From the NCBI RefSeq assembly GCF_026339875.1, contig NZ_JAPEPZ010000001.1:9424001-9488000 (forward strand): a stretch of DNA of 64,000 nucleotides, in the 5' to 3' direction. Shown here piece after piece: positions 17,145-25,015 of this stretch (the first letter of the stretch is position 1; each line of letters starts with the position of its first letter). The stretch is from Streptomyces sp. NBC_01571 (GTDB taxonomy: Bacteria; Actinomycetota; Actinomycetes; Streptomycetales; Streptomycetaceae). The translations under genes were made by a program, and so were the position numbers. Below the pieces are notes generated by a model, which worked only from the letters and a program-made list of their open reading frames with translations, was not told where the DNA came from and did not search any database.

Positions 17145-18113
17145 CTACGACACCACATCCCGTGGCGGCTTGCCCGCCACGAAGTCGGCGGCGTTCTGGA
17201 CCGCGGCCAGCGCGATCCGTACGAGGGTCTCGCGCGTGACGCCCGCGACGTGCGGCGAGAGCACGACGTTCGGGGCCTTGAGCAACCGCAGTGCCGCCGT
17301 GGGCGGTTCGGGGTCGAAGACGTCGAGACCCGCGCCGGCCAGCGCACCCGCTTCGAGCGCGTCCGCGAGGGCGTCCTGGTCGATCAGGGCGCCCCGCGAG
17401 GTGTTGACGACGAACGCGGTGGGCTTCAGGAGCGCGAGCCGTTCGGCGTTCAGCAGATGCCGGGTCGTCTCGGTGAGCGGCACGTGCAGCGTGATGTAGT
17501 CCGACGTCCGCAGCAGTTCGTCGAGTTCGACGTGGCGGGCGCCGCCGAGCCGGGCCTCCGCCTCCGCGCCGACGGACTGCGGACCGGCGTACACGAGGGA
17601 CATGTCGAACGCGACCGCGCGGCGGGCGACCTCCTCGCCGATGTGACCGAGCCCGATGATGCCGAGGGTCTTGCCGGACAGCTCGGTGATGGACCGCTGC
17701 AGCCGCGGCAGCGCCCAGTCGGCGTCGACGAGGGCGGTGTGCGCCGGGATCAGCTGCTTGGCGAGGGCGAGCATGAGGGCGAAGGTCTGCTCGGCCACGT
17801 TCTGCTTCTCGGCGCCGCTGGAGCCGATGTTGCACACCGGCACCCCCTTGGCGCGGGCGGCCTCCAGGTCCACGTAGTCGAAGCCGTGGCTGGCGCACTG
17901 CACCAGTTCGAGGTCCGGTGCGGCGGCCAGGTGCTCGGCGGTCACCGGGGCGAGGCCGGTGATGATGACGTGGGCCTCGCGCAGCGCGCCGGGGTCCTCG
18001 TCGGTCGTCTCGACGACGGTGACGCGGGCCTCACCGGGGAAGACGCCGGCGAGAGCGGCTCCGGCGGTGCGACCGCCCACGTGTGCCGAGACCACGGCGA
18101 GTACGTTCTTCAC
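17145..18113 (-). CDS. D-2-hydroxyacid dehydrogenase (NAD-dependent) family
   Basis: 322 residues. The Rossmann nucleotide-binding segment is GKTLGIIGLGHIGEEVARRA (GxGxxG). The catalytic region shows NTSRGALIDQDALADAL (substrate-binding Arg), GAGLDVFDPEPP (Glu of the relay) and LSPHVAGVTRET (catalytic His), in the order of phosphoglycerate/glyoxylate-type dehydrogenases. The N-terminal substrate domain has ELVQCASHGFDYVDL. Substrate not determinable. The GTG start at 18113 overlaps the stop of the upstream oxidase gene (GTGA), so the two are cotranslated and probably act on related 2-hydroxy/2-oxo acids. Confidence 0.85.
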   Translation of the reverse strand: MKNVLAVVSAHVGGRTAGAALAGVFPGEARVTVVETTDEDPGALREAHVIITGLAPVTAEHLAAAPDLELVQCASHGFDYVDLEAARAKGVPVCNIGSSGAEKQNVAEQTFALMLALAKQLIPAHTALVDADWALPRLQRSITELSGKTLGIIGLGHIGEEVARRAVAFDMSLVYAGPQSVGAEAEARLGGARHVELDELLRTSDYITLHVPLTETTRHLLNAERLALLKPTAFVVNTSRGALIDQDALADALEAGALAGAGLDVFDPEPPTAALRLLKAPNVVLSPHVAGVTRETLVRIALAAVQNAADFVAGKPPRDVVS

Positions 18114-19279
18114 GGTGTTTCCTCGATCAGGTCGTCGGGGCCGAGGCCGGCGGGGCGGGAGTGTCCGGACAGGGCGAGGGTGAGGTCGAACTCCGCGAGC
18201 AGACAGCGGATCACGTGTTCGACGCCCGCCTGTCCGTCGAGGCCGAGCCCGTAGGCGTACGGCCGTCCGACGAGCACCGCCCGTGCGCCCAGGGCGAGTG
18301 CCTTGAAGATGTCGTCGCCGGTGCGGATGCCGCTGTCGAACAGGACGGTCAGCCGGTCGCCGACCGCCTCGACCACGCGGGGCAGCGCGTCGGCGGCCGC
18401 CACCGAACCCGCCACCTGCCGTCCGCCGTGGTTGGAGACCACCACGCCGTCCATCCCCGCGTCGGCCGCGCGCCGGGCGTCGTCCGGGTGCAGGATGCCC
18501 TTGAGGACGATCGGCCCGTCCCAGTTCTCCCGGAGGAAGGCCAGGTCCGGCCAGGTCTTTCCGGGGTCGGCGAACATCCCCACGAAGTGCATCACGGCCG
18601 CGTTCGGGTCCTCGTGCACCGGCTTGGCCAGACCCGCCTGGAACGCCGGGTCGGAGAAGTGGTTCGCGGTGCCGATGCCGTGCAGGAACGGCAGATACGC
18701 CTGGTCGAGGTCGCGCGGACGCCAGGCCAGCAGGGGAGTGTCCAGCGTGACGAGCAGGGCCGTGTATCCGGCGGACTTCGCCCGGGCCAGGAAGCTCCGG
18801 GTGACCTCGCGGTCCTTCGCCCAGTACAGCTGGAACCAGCGCTCCGCGTCACCCATCGTCTCGGCGACCTGTTCCATGGGCGTACTGGACGCCGAGGACA
18901 GGATGTACGGGACACCCTGCGCTGCGGCGGCCCGTGCGGCGGCGGGCTCCGCGTCCGGATGCATGATCGAGAGCACGCCCACGGGCGCGAGCGCCAGCGG
19001 CGCGGGCAGGGCGCGCCCCAGCACCTCGACGGACAGGTCGCGTTCGTGCACGTCCCGCAGCATGCGCGGCACGATCCGGCGGCGGTCGAGCGCCTCCCGG
19101 TTCGCCCGCGCGGTGCTGCCGTTGCCCGCGCTGCCCGCCACATAGCCGACCGGACCGGGGCCGAGCCGCTGCTCGGTGAGCTCCTCCAGCCGGGTCAGAT
19201 CGGTGGGCAGCCGCGGCACGGCGCCCGTCATTCCGTTCAGATAGATCTCGTACTGGAAGTCGGCCCAGTGCTTCGCCAT
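18110..19279 (-). CDS. FMN-dependent alpha-hydroxy-acid oxidase (lactate 2-monooxygenase-like)
   Basis: 389 residues from ATG at 19279 (MAKHWADFQYEIYLNGMTG), the start form seen in lactate 2-monooxygenase relatives; longer upstream readings add non-homologous sequence. FMN TIM barrel: LALAPVGVLSIMHPDAEPA, YILSSASSTPMEQV, WFQLYWAKDREVT, IVLKGILHPDDARRA, and the active-site segment VVVSNHGGRQVAGS with catalytic His and Arg, then LFDSGIRTGDDIFKAL. Oxidises L-2-hydroxy acids to 2-oxo acids or, in the monooxygenase type, to a decarboxylated acid. Forms a two-gene operon with the downstream dehydrogenase. The PucR gene is divergent, 113 bp away, and may regulate it. Confidence 0.87.
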   Translation of the reverse strand: MAKHWADFQYEIYLNGMTGAVPRLPTDLTRLEELTEQRLGPGPVGYVAGSAGNGSTARANREALDRRRIVPRMLRDVHERDLSVEVLGRALPAPLALAPVGVLSIMHPDAEPAAARAAAAQGVPYILSSASSTPMEQVAETMGDAERWFQLYWAKDREVTRSFLARAKSAGYTALLVTLDTPLLAWRPRDLDQAYLPFLHGIGTANHFSDPAFQAGLAKPVHEDPNAAVMHFVGMFADPGKTWPDLAFLRENWDGPIVLKGILHPDDARRAADAGMDGVVVSNHGGRQVAGSVAAADALPRVVEAVGDRLTVLFDSGIRTGDDIFKALALGARAVLVGRPYAYGLGLDGQAGVEHVIRCLLAEFDLTLALSGHSRPAGLGPDDLIEETP

Positions 19280-19392
19280 CCGTACGTCCCGCCTCTCGTC
19301 CCTGAGATCGCGCTGTACGCCGTCGATCCTGGCCACTGTGACAAGGTCCGTCCACTGTGGTGCGCACATCGCGTGGCTGGGATCATCACCTC

Positions 19393-20571
19393 GTGACAAA
19401 CAGGCCCGTGGACGTCAGAGAACGTGTCCGGCAGGAGATGGTCGCCGACCCGCGTGTCGTGGAGGCGGTCGTCGCCGCCGTGCACGAACAGGTCCCGGTC
19501 TACGCCGCGCTCGACGACAGCCGACTGCCCGAGGTACGTGCCATCGCGGCCTGGGGGCTGGAGCGCCTGCTCCATCTGTGGGCCACCGACGCCACGCTGG
19601 AGCCGTCGGACCTGCGGCGCTTCCGGGGCATCGCGGCGGCCCGCGCGGCCGACGGGCGCCCCGTCCAGGCGGTGCTGCGCGCCTACCGGGTCGCGGCGAC
19701 GGTCCTCACGGACGAGATCGCCGCCCGCGCGCCACGGCTGACCGCGACGGACGCCCTGGCGCTCACCAGGATGCTGCTGACCGCGCTCGACACCCTCTCC
19801 GAGGAGATGGCCACCGCGTACGCCGCGACCAGCGAGGACCTCGCCGCGAACCGTGACCGGGCGCTGCGGCTGCTCCTGGACGACCTGATCGCGGGGCGGC
19901 ACGCCTCGGTCGGCGCGCTGACCGACCGCTCGGCCCGGCTGGGCATCCAACTCCCCGACCCCGCCTGCCTGCTGGTGGCCGAGTCGGCCGGCCCGGACCG
20001 CCCCGACATGACGCACGACGTGGTGACGGGCCTGCTGGACACGCTCGACACCACCGGCACTCCCGACGTCGTCTCGCCGACGACCGTACGGGGCCCCCGC
20101 GCCGTCCTGCTGCTGCCCGCCGCCGTCGCGGGGGCCGGCGCGGCACTGCGCGCGCTGGACCTGCGCGGCTGCGCGATCACGACGGAGAGCCTGGACCGGA
20201 TCGCCGTAGCCCACCGGCTGGCCGCCGACGCCCTCGACACGGCACCCGCCCACGCGTACCGGGGAGGCCGCCTCCTCACCGACGCCGACGCCCATGTCCT
20301 CGCGCTGCTCGCCGGGCACCCGGCCGCGCCGCCGGACCACATCGCCCGTCTGGTGCTGGGGCCGCTCACCGATCCGGGGCAGGGACACCTGCTGGCGGCG
20401 CTCACCGCGTACCTCGACACGGGTACGGCGAACGCCGCCGCACGTGAACTCCATCTCCACGCCCAGTCCCTGCGCTACCGCCTACGCCGCATCCGCGAAC
20501 TGACGGACCGTGACCCGCGCGACGCCTGGCAACGGCTGACCCTGGACATCGCCCGCACGATCAGGGCCTGA
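19393..20571 (+). CDS. PucR-type helix-turn-helix transcriptional regulator
   Basis: About 392 residues. The C-terminal PucR helix-turn-helix is clear: LLAALTAYLDTGTANAAARE, then LHLHAQSLRYRLRRIRELTD. The centre resembles the GGDEF-like fold of this family (RALRLLLDDLIAGRHASVGA onward) and the N-terminus is an all-helical sensing region. Family members are usually activators of purine, amine or acid catabolism. Start is uncertain: GTG at 19393 fits the divergent promoter space; GTG at 19408 is the alternative. It lies between the hydroxyacid operon (divergent) and the cyclase/permease operon (convergent); the divergent pair is the more likely target. Confidence 0.82.
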   Translation: MTNRPVDVRERVRQEMVADPRVVEAVVAAVHEQVPVYAALDDSRLPEVRAIAAWGLERLLHLWATDATLEPSDLRRFRGIAAARAADGRPVQAVLRAYRVAATVLTDEIAARAPRLTATDALALTRMLLTALDTLSEEMATAYAATSEDLAANRDRALRLLLDDLIAGRHASVGALTDRSARLGIQLPDPACLLVAESAGPDRPDMTHDVVTGLLDTLDTTGTPDVVSPTTVRGPRAVLLLPAAVAGAGAALRALDLRGCAITTESLDRIAVAHRLAADALDTAPAHAYRGGRLLTDADAHVLALLAGHPAAPPDHIARLVLGPLTDPGQGHLLAALTAYLDTGTANAAARELHLHAQSLRYRLRRIRELTDRDPRDAWQRLTLDIARTIRA

Positions 20572-20590
20572 GCGGGGGCCCTCCGCTCAG
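20568..20590. terminator. Bidirectional hairpin containing both convergent stop codons
   Basis: CTGAGCGG (20568-20575) and CCGCTCAG (20583-20590) pair exactly around a 7-base loop. The TGA of the PucR gene is in the left arm and the stop of the cyclase gene (read on the minus strand) is in the right arm. Confidence 0.6.
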
Positions 20591-21309
20591 ACCTGTCCGC
20601 CCGGCACGGGAGAGGGGCCGCCCCGCGGCGGGGTGTCCCGCGCCGGCTCGCCGACGCGGGCCGTGGCCCTGATCGGTGCGCCGTCCGCTCCCGCCAGGCG
20701 CAGGGGAAACAGGAAGACCTCGACCGACCGGCCCGCGGCCTGGGCCTCGGCGAGCCGGCCGAGGCCGGTCAGGTTCTCGGCGATCACCCCTCCCGCCCCG
20801 CACAGCACACGGTGGGCCGGCAACTCCGCTCCACCCGTGGGGTCCACGCTCAGCGCGTCGACGGCCACCGTGCGCACGCCCGCGGTGACGAGGGCCTGCG
20901 CGGCCGTCGGCGTGAGCCAGGGGTGCGCCGCGTAGTGGTCGGTGCCCCAGTGCGCCGACCATCCGGTGGCCAGCAGGAGGATGCCGGCCGGTCGCCTTCC
21001 GAGGAGACCGAGCGCCGGCGCGAGATGGTCCGGGGTGATCGGCTCCCGTGCCGGCAGACCCCGGACGTCGGCCACCACGGCCGCTCCCGCGAACCGCTCC
21101 AGCGGCAGATCGTCCAGCGTGGGCCACGCCTCGTCCACGTGGTACGGCGCGTCGACGTGCGTCCCCGACTGCGAACCCATGTGCAGCCGCAGGACGTTGA
21201 CGCCGTGCTCGGCGACCGTCAGCGCCCTGGTCACCTCGACCCGGGGGTCACCGGGATAGACGGGCATTCCGGTGACCACGGGGACGGACAGATCGATCCA
21301 GGGACCCAT
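20587..21309 (-). CDS. Cyclase/kynurenine formamidase-type metal hydrolase
   Basis: 240 residues, the usual length. N-terminal WIDLSVPVVTGMPVYPGDPR and the metal-site block MGSQSGTHVDAPYHVDEAWP match the cyclase family, whose Zn/Mn motif is HxGTHxDxPxH. Here the first His is Gln (QSGTHVDAPYH), so metal binding may differ. Further family blocks are LLLATGWSAHWGTDHYAAHPW and VAVDALSVDPTG. Enzymes of this family open cyclic amides or formamides (kynurenine formamide, isatin). The ATG directly follows the permease stop codon (TGAATG), so uptake and hydrolysis are co-produced; the substrate is probably a small nitrogen heterocycle (inference). Confidence 0.82.
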   Translation of the reverse strand: MGPWIDLSVPVVTGMPVYPGDPRVEVTRALTVAEHGVNVLRLHMGSQSGTHVDAPYHVDEAWPTLDDLPLERFAGAAVVADVRGLPAREPITPDHLAPALGLLGRRPAGILLLATGWSAHWGTDHYAAHPWLTPTAAQALVTAGVRTVAVDALSVDPTGGAELPAHRVLCGAGGVIAENLTGLGRLAEAQAAGRSVEVFLFPLRLAGADGAPIRATARVGEPARDTPPRGGPSPVPGGQV

Positions 21310-22905
21310 TCAGCTGCTCTCGGCGGCGAGGGCCGGCGTCGAGCCGTCCGTCCGTGAGCCGTCCGTCTCCGCGCCGGGCCCGGTGATTGCCGGGACCGGG
21401 ACGTCGACCGTACGGGCCAGCCGCGCGCCCTGCGGCCCGTATACGGCCCGGGGCTCGGGGAAGACCCGCAGCAGCGTCAGGAACAGCACCGCGGCGACGG
21501 CCAGCGACAGCGGCAGACTGATGTCGATGCCGTTGGCCAGATCGCCCAGCGGTCCCACGAACTGACCGGGGATGTCGGTGAACAGCACACCGACCACCGC
21601 GGCCACCCACCACGCCGTCATGCCCCGCCAGTTCCAGCCGTGCGAGAACCAGTAGCGGCCGCCGCGCTGGCGGCGGTTGAAGACCTGCAGCGCGTCCGGG
21701 TCGTACCAGCCGCGCCGGGTGTAGAAGCCCAGCATCATCACGACCATCCACGGAGTGGTGCACGTGATGATCATCGTGGCGAAGGTGGAGATGGACTGGA
21801 CGAGGTTCAGACCGAAACGGCCGATGAAGATGAAGGCGATCGACAGCACACCCACCACCAGCGTCGCCTGGACCCGCGACAGCCGCGGGAACACCGACGA
21901 GAAGTCGAGCCCGGTCCCGTACAGCGAGGTCGTGCCCGTCGACATGCCGCCGATCAGCGCGAGCAGACACACCGGCAGGAAGAACCAGCTCGGGGAGATG
22001 GCCAGCAGCCCGCCCACGAAGTCGGGGGCGCCCGGGTCGACGTACTTCGGAGCCTTCGTCGCGATGATGCTCGCGGTGGCCAGACCGAAGACGAACGGCA
22101 GCAGGGTCGCGATCTGCGACAGGAACGCGGCGCCGACGACCCTGCGGCGCGGCGCGTCGGCCGGGATGTAGCGCGACCAGTCGCCGAGGAACGCACCGAA
22201 GGACACCGGGTTCGACAGCACGATCAGCGCGGATCCGATGAACGACGGCCAGAACAGCGACTGGGTGGCGGAGTCGGCGGAAGCCGTGAAGACGCCCGCG
22301 TACGAGGGGTCGAAGTCACCGGCGAAGGCGATCGCGCCGAGCAGGAACAGCACGGTCGCCGAGGTCACCGCGATCTTGTTGACGAAGAGCATGAACCGGA
22401 AGCCGTAGACGCACACGGCGAGCACCAGACCGGCGAACAGCGCGTACGCGACGACGTACGACAGATTGCTGCGCTCCAGGCCGAAGAGCCGGTGCGCGCC
22501 GCCGACCAGGGCGTCGCCGGAGCTCCACACCGAGATGGAGAAGAAGGCGATGGCGGTGAGCAGGGAGAGGAAGGAGCCGACCACCCGGCCGTGCACTCCG
22601 AGGTGCGCGGACGAGGAGACGGCGTTGTTCGTGCCGTTGACCGGGCCGAACACCGCCATCGGGCAGAGGATCAGCGCGCCCGCCACCACGCCGAGGAGCG
22701 TGGCCGCGAGCCCTTGCCAGAAGGAGAGACCGAAGAGGATGGGGAAGGCCCCGAGAACACAGGTGGAGAAGGTGTTGGCGCCGCCGAAGGCGACCCGGAA
22801 CAGGTCGAGCGGGGACGCGCTGCGGTCCGCGTCGGGGATCCGCTCGACCCCGTAGGTCTCGACCTCGGTGAGGGAGGGAGAGGTGGTCGGGGAGTTGTCG
22901 GACAA
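21310..22905 (-). CDS. NCS1-family nucleobase/heterocycle permease
   Basis: 531 residues with about 12 membrane segments. The region before helix 1 (VETYGVERIPDADRS, then LFRVAFGGANTFSTCVLGAF) and SNPVSFGAFLGDWSRYIPAD in the middle are typical NCS1 features; GGMSTGTTSLYGTGLDFSSV is a further conserved stretch. NCS1 carriers import cytosine, purines, hydantoins or thiamine with H+ or Na+. The TTG at 22905 (LSDNSPTTSP) has GGAG five bases upstream and begins the homologous part; a longer reading to 23076 is not supported. First gene of an operon with the cyclase. Confidence 0.85.
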   Translation of the reverse strand: MSDNSPTTSPSLTEVETYGVERIPDADRSASPLDLFRVAFGGANTFSTCVLGAFPILFGLSFWQGLAATLLGVVAGALILCPMAVFGPVNGTNNAVSSSAHLGVHGRVVGSFLSLLTAIAFFSISVWSSGDALVGGAHRLFGLERSNLSYVVAYALFAGLVLAVCVYGFRFMLFVNKIAVTSATVLFLLGAIAFAGDFDPSYAGVFTASADSATQSLFWPSFIGSALIVLSNPVSFGAFLGDWSRYIPADAPRRRVVGAAFLSQIATLLPFVFGLATASIIATKAPKYVDPGAPDFVGGLLAISPSWFFLPVCLLALIGGMSTGTTSLYGTGLDFSSVFPRLSRVQATLVVGVLSIAFIFIGRFGLNLVQSISTFATMIITCTTPWMVVMMLGFYTRRGWYDPDALQVFNRRQRGGRYWFSHGWNWRGMTAWWVAAVVGVLFTDIPGQFVGPLGDLANGIDISLPLSLAVAAVLFLTLLRVFPEPRAVYGPQGARLARTVDVPVPAITGPGAETDGSRTDGSTPALAAESS

Positions 22906-23187
22906 GAGTGCTCCAGCGAAGTGCCTGTACCCGGACGGGCGGTGGAACGCGTGGTGGCGCCTGGGGAGGGATGGCCGGTTGTCGCCGCTGGGGTGTGCGG
23001 CGTGAGCGGAAGCCGTCCTCGTGGGGTCTGCCGACGTTAAGGCGTCGCGGAGCACGGGCACCAGAGGACGGATCATCCACCTTCCGAGCCACCACAGGAC
23101 GGTTCCTCCACGGAGTGGGCGGTCCGTCGCTACGGCGTCATCTCTCGTTCACTCCTTCTGCTCCCTCTCGTTCTCTTCCCGCTCTCC

Positions 23188-23760
23188 CTACTTCTCTTCC
23201 CGTTCTCCCTCGGTGTCGGCGGCGGCAGCGTCCTGCGGCCCGGCGTCCGGCCCCTGGGCGCGGACCCGCTCCACGTGTGCGAGCGAGTCACGCAGTTCCG
23301 TCAGCCAGTCGTCGGTGTGGCGCTGCACGAGGCGGACGCACCAGGCGAGCGCGTCGCTGCGGCTGCGGGCCACGCCGCCGGCGATGAGGGTGTCGAGGAC
23401 CTGGCGCTCGGGCTGGCGCAGCCGGGTCATGACAGGTGCCGCGACGTGGGTGAACAGCGCGCGTTCGCCCCCGCACTCGACACCCCAGGACACCTTCCGG
23501 CGGAAGCGGTGCTCCGCCTCGCGCGCGACCGCGACCCGGTCGTCGCGGGTGCGCTCCCTGAACTCCTGGACGCGTGCCCGGACGGCGGCCTCCCGCTCCG
23601 CGTCCGAGGCGCCCTCGGCGAGCCTGGGCTCCGGGATGCGGCCGACGACGGTGATCTCCTCGCGGTCGACGGTCACCTCGGCCGGGCTCTCGAAGAGAAC
23701 GTCGGGAAGGCGGCCGGCGAACCAGCCCCGTATCTGCTCGCGATGCTCTGTCGTAATCAT
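23188..23760 (-). CDS. Conserved actinobacterial protein with possible ribbon-helix-helix segment
   Basis: 190 residues, function not known to me. The N-terminal half (MITTEHREQIRGWFAGRLPD, EVTVDREEITVVGRIPEPRL) resembles proteins seen only in actinobacteria. The C-terminal part LDTLIAGGVARSRSDALAWC followed by VRLVQRHTDDWLTELRDSL has the beta-helix-helix look of ribbon-helix-helix proteins. The acidic tail (DTEGEREEK) is encoded in a strongly polypyrimidine strand. No ribosome site precedes the ATG at 23760; GGAG is 14 bases away, so a leaderless start is possible. Inverted and direct GTAAT repeats lie on the start codon and suggest autoregulation. Confidence 0.65.
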   Translation of the reverse strand: MITTEHREQIRGWFAGRLPDVLFESPAEVTVDREEITVVGRIPEPRLAEGASDAEREAAVRARVQEFRERTRDDRVAVAREAEHRFRRKVSWGVECGGERALFTHVAAPVMTRLRQPERQVLDTLIAGGVARSRSDALAWCVRLVQRHTDDWLTELRDSLAHVERVRAQGPDAGPQDAAAADTEGEREEK

Positions 23761-23774
23761 GTAATGACGATTAC
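23753..23774. promoter_or_regulatory. GTAATC...GATTAC operator-like repeats over the start codon
   Basis: GTAATC (23753-23758) and GATTAC (23769-23774) form an inverted repeat with a further GTAAT at 23761-23765. They surround the ATG of the preceding gene. Short GTAAT-type half-sites are unlike the GC-rich background. Confidence 0.45.
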
Positions 23775-24110
23775 TCCATTGCAGGGGATGCGCAAGGGTC
23801 GCGGGGCGATGTCCGCCGTGGGCGGAAAGGGGGTCCCGTGGGGCCGGGGGCGCGCTGAGCGGAATGTTTCAGGCCTATTGCGGAGCCGGGGAAATCCAGC
23901 CAGGAAGATGCCCCGGGCGATCAACGGCCGTGCCGTTGTAGGGCTCGAACGTTCGAGTTTCGTTACTTCGCGCCAGTGATTCAATACTCAAAGTTACCGA
24001 AACGCGTGGGGTCGATGTGTGTTTCCGGTGTGGACTCGGCAGACTCGCGCTCGCCGCACCGACACACACCGAGCCGGTGCCGCATTCAACCGAGCGGAAG
24101 GATGCACACA
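23775..24110. other. Intergenic region upstream of the SSI gene
   Basis: No gene supported. An AT-richer stretch at about 23945-24005 probably carries the promoter of the inhibitor gene, giving a leader of roughly 100 bases; I cannot assign -35/-10 boxes with confidence. Confidence 0.4.
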
Positions 24111-24557
24111 ATGCCGAACACCGCGCGCTGGGCAGCGACTCTCACCCTCGCGGCCACCGCCGTCTGCGGGCCCCTCGGAGGGTCCGCCCTCGCCGCCCCC
24201 GCCCCCGCCCCCGCGCTCGCCCCGTCCGGGCTGTACGCCCCCTCGGCCCTGGTGCTCACCACGGGCCACGGAGAGAGCGCCGACACCGCGACCCCGGAAC
24301 GCGCGGTCACGCTGAACTGCGCGCCGACCGCCTCCGGCACCCACCCCGCGGCCGTCCAGGCCTGCGCCGAACTCCGGGGAGCCGGCGGCGACTTCGATGC
24401 CCTCTCGGTCAGAGACGGCGTCTTGTGTACGAAGCAGTTCGATCCCGTGGTCGTCACGGTCGCCGGTGTCTGGCAGGGCAAGCGCGTCGCGTACGAACGG
24501 ACCTTCGCCAACGAGTGCGTGAAGAACTCCTACGGGACGACCGTCTTCACGTTCTGA
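24111..24557 (+). CDS. Secreted subtilisin inhibitor (SSI) family protein, P1 = Lys
   Basis: 148 residues, the usual precursor size. The start at 24111 is chosen because GGAAGG lies nine bases upstream; an in-frame ATG at 24102 sits too close to the motif. Signal peptide [20 protein letters not shown] followed by an Ala-rich cleavage region (about residue 29). SSI core: [37 protein letters not shown], and the reactive-site loop [15 protein letters not shown]. Cys70/85 and Cys106/136 are the two family disulfides. By alignment to SSI (CPMVYDP) the P1 residue is Lys108 and P1' Gln109, so it should inhibit trypsin-like as well as subtilisin-like proteases. Such inhibitors control extracellular proteolysis around aerial growth. 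Confidence 0.93.
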   Translation: MPNTARWAATLTLAATAVCGPLGGSALAAPAPAPALAPSGLYAPSALVLTTGHGESADTATPERAVTLNCAPTASGTHPAAVQACAELRGAGGDFDALSVRDGVLCTKQFDPVVVTVAGVWQGKRVAYERTFANECVKNSYGTTVFTF

Positions 24558-25015
24558 GAGACCGGGATCGCGCGCTTTTCGTGAGCATCGATCGAGGCGC
24601 GTAGCTGGGGAGTGCGAGCCCCGTCGCGGAGTGCAGCGCGATCTCGCACCGAGGGTCGGCCGGGCGGAGTGGGGCCTCCGGTCGGCCCTCGGCATGTTCC
24701 GGGCCCGCCCACGAGGACGCAAGTCGGCTCGTCCTCGGAGGGTTTGGCCCCGCAGGGGAAGCACGCCGAAGGCTGGAACCCCGGGCGCGGCACCCGCAGG
24801 CCCGAGCGGCGGGGGAAGCGGACCGACGCGGACCCCCCGGAACACCGGAACACCGGAACGCCGGAACGCCGGAGCACCGGAACGCCGGAGCACCGGCACT
24901 TCGGGCTCGGTCAGAGCCGCGGCGACCCGCGCGGGAGGCTCCGCGCGGAGCAGTCGCGTCACCGGTCCGAGTCTCCGGGGATGCCGGGTCCGTCCCGGTA
25001 CCGTAGCCATGGATC
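24558..25015. other. Non-coding gap with an 8-bp tandem repeat
   Basis: No gene supported in 458 bp. At 24839-24894 seven copies of an 8-bp unit (GGAACACC, GGAACGCC or GGAGCACC) stand head to tail; the rest is GC-rich without clear hairpins. Confidence 0.6.
24839..24894. repeat. 8-bp tandem repeat, seven copies
   Basis: Units start every eight bases from 24839, with only A/G changes at two positions. An eighth degenerate unit (GGCACTTC) follows. The period is not a multiple of three and the repeat is outside any gene. Confidence 0.9.
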
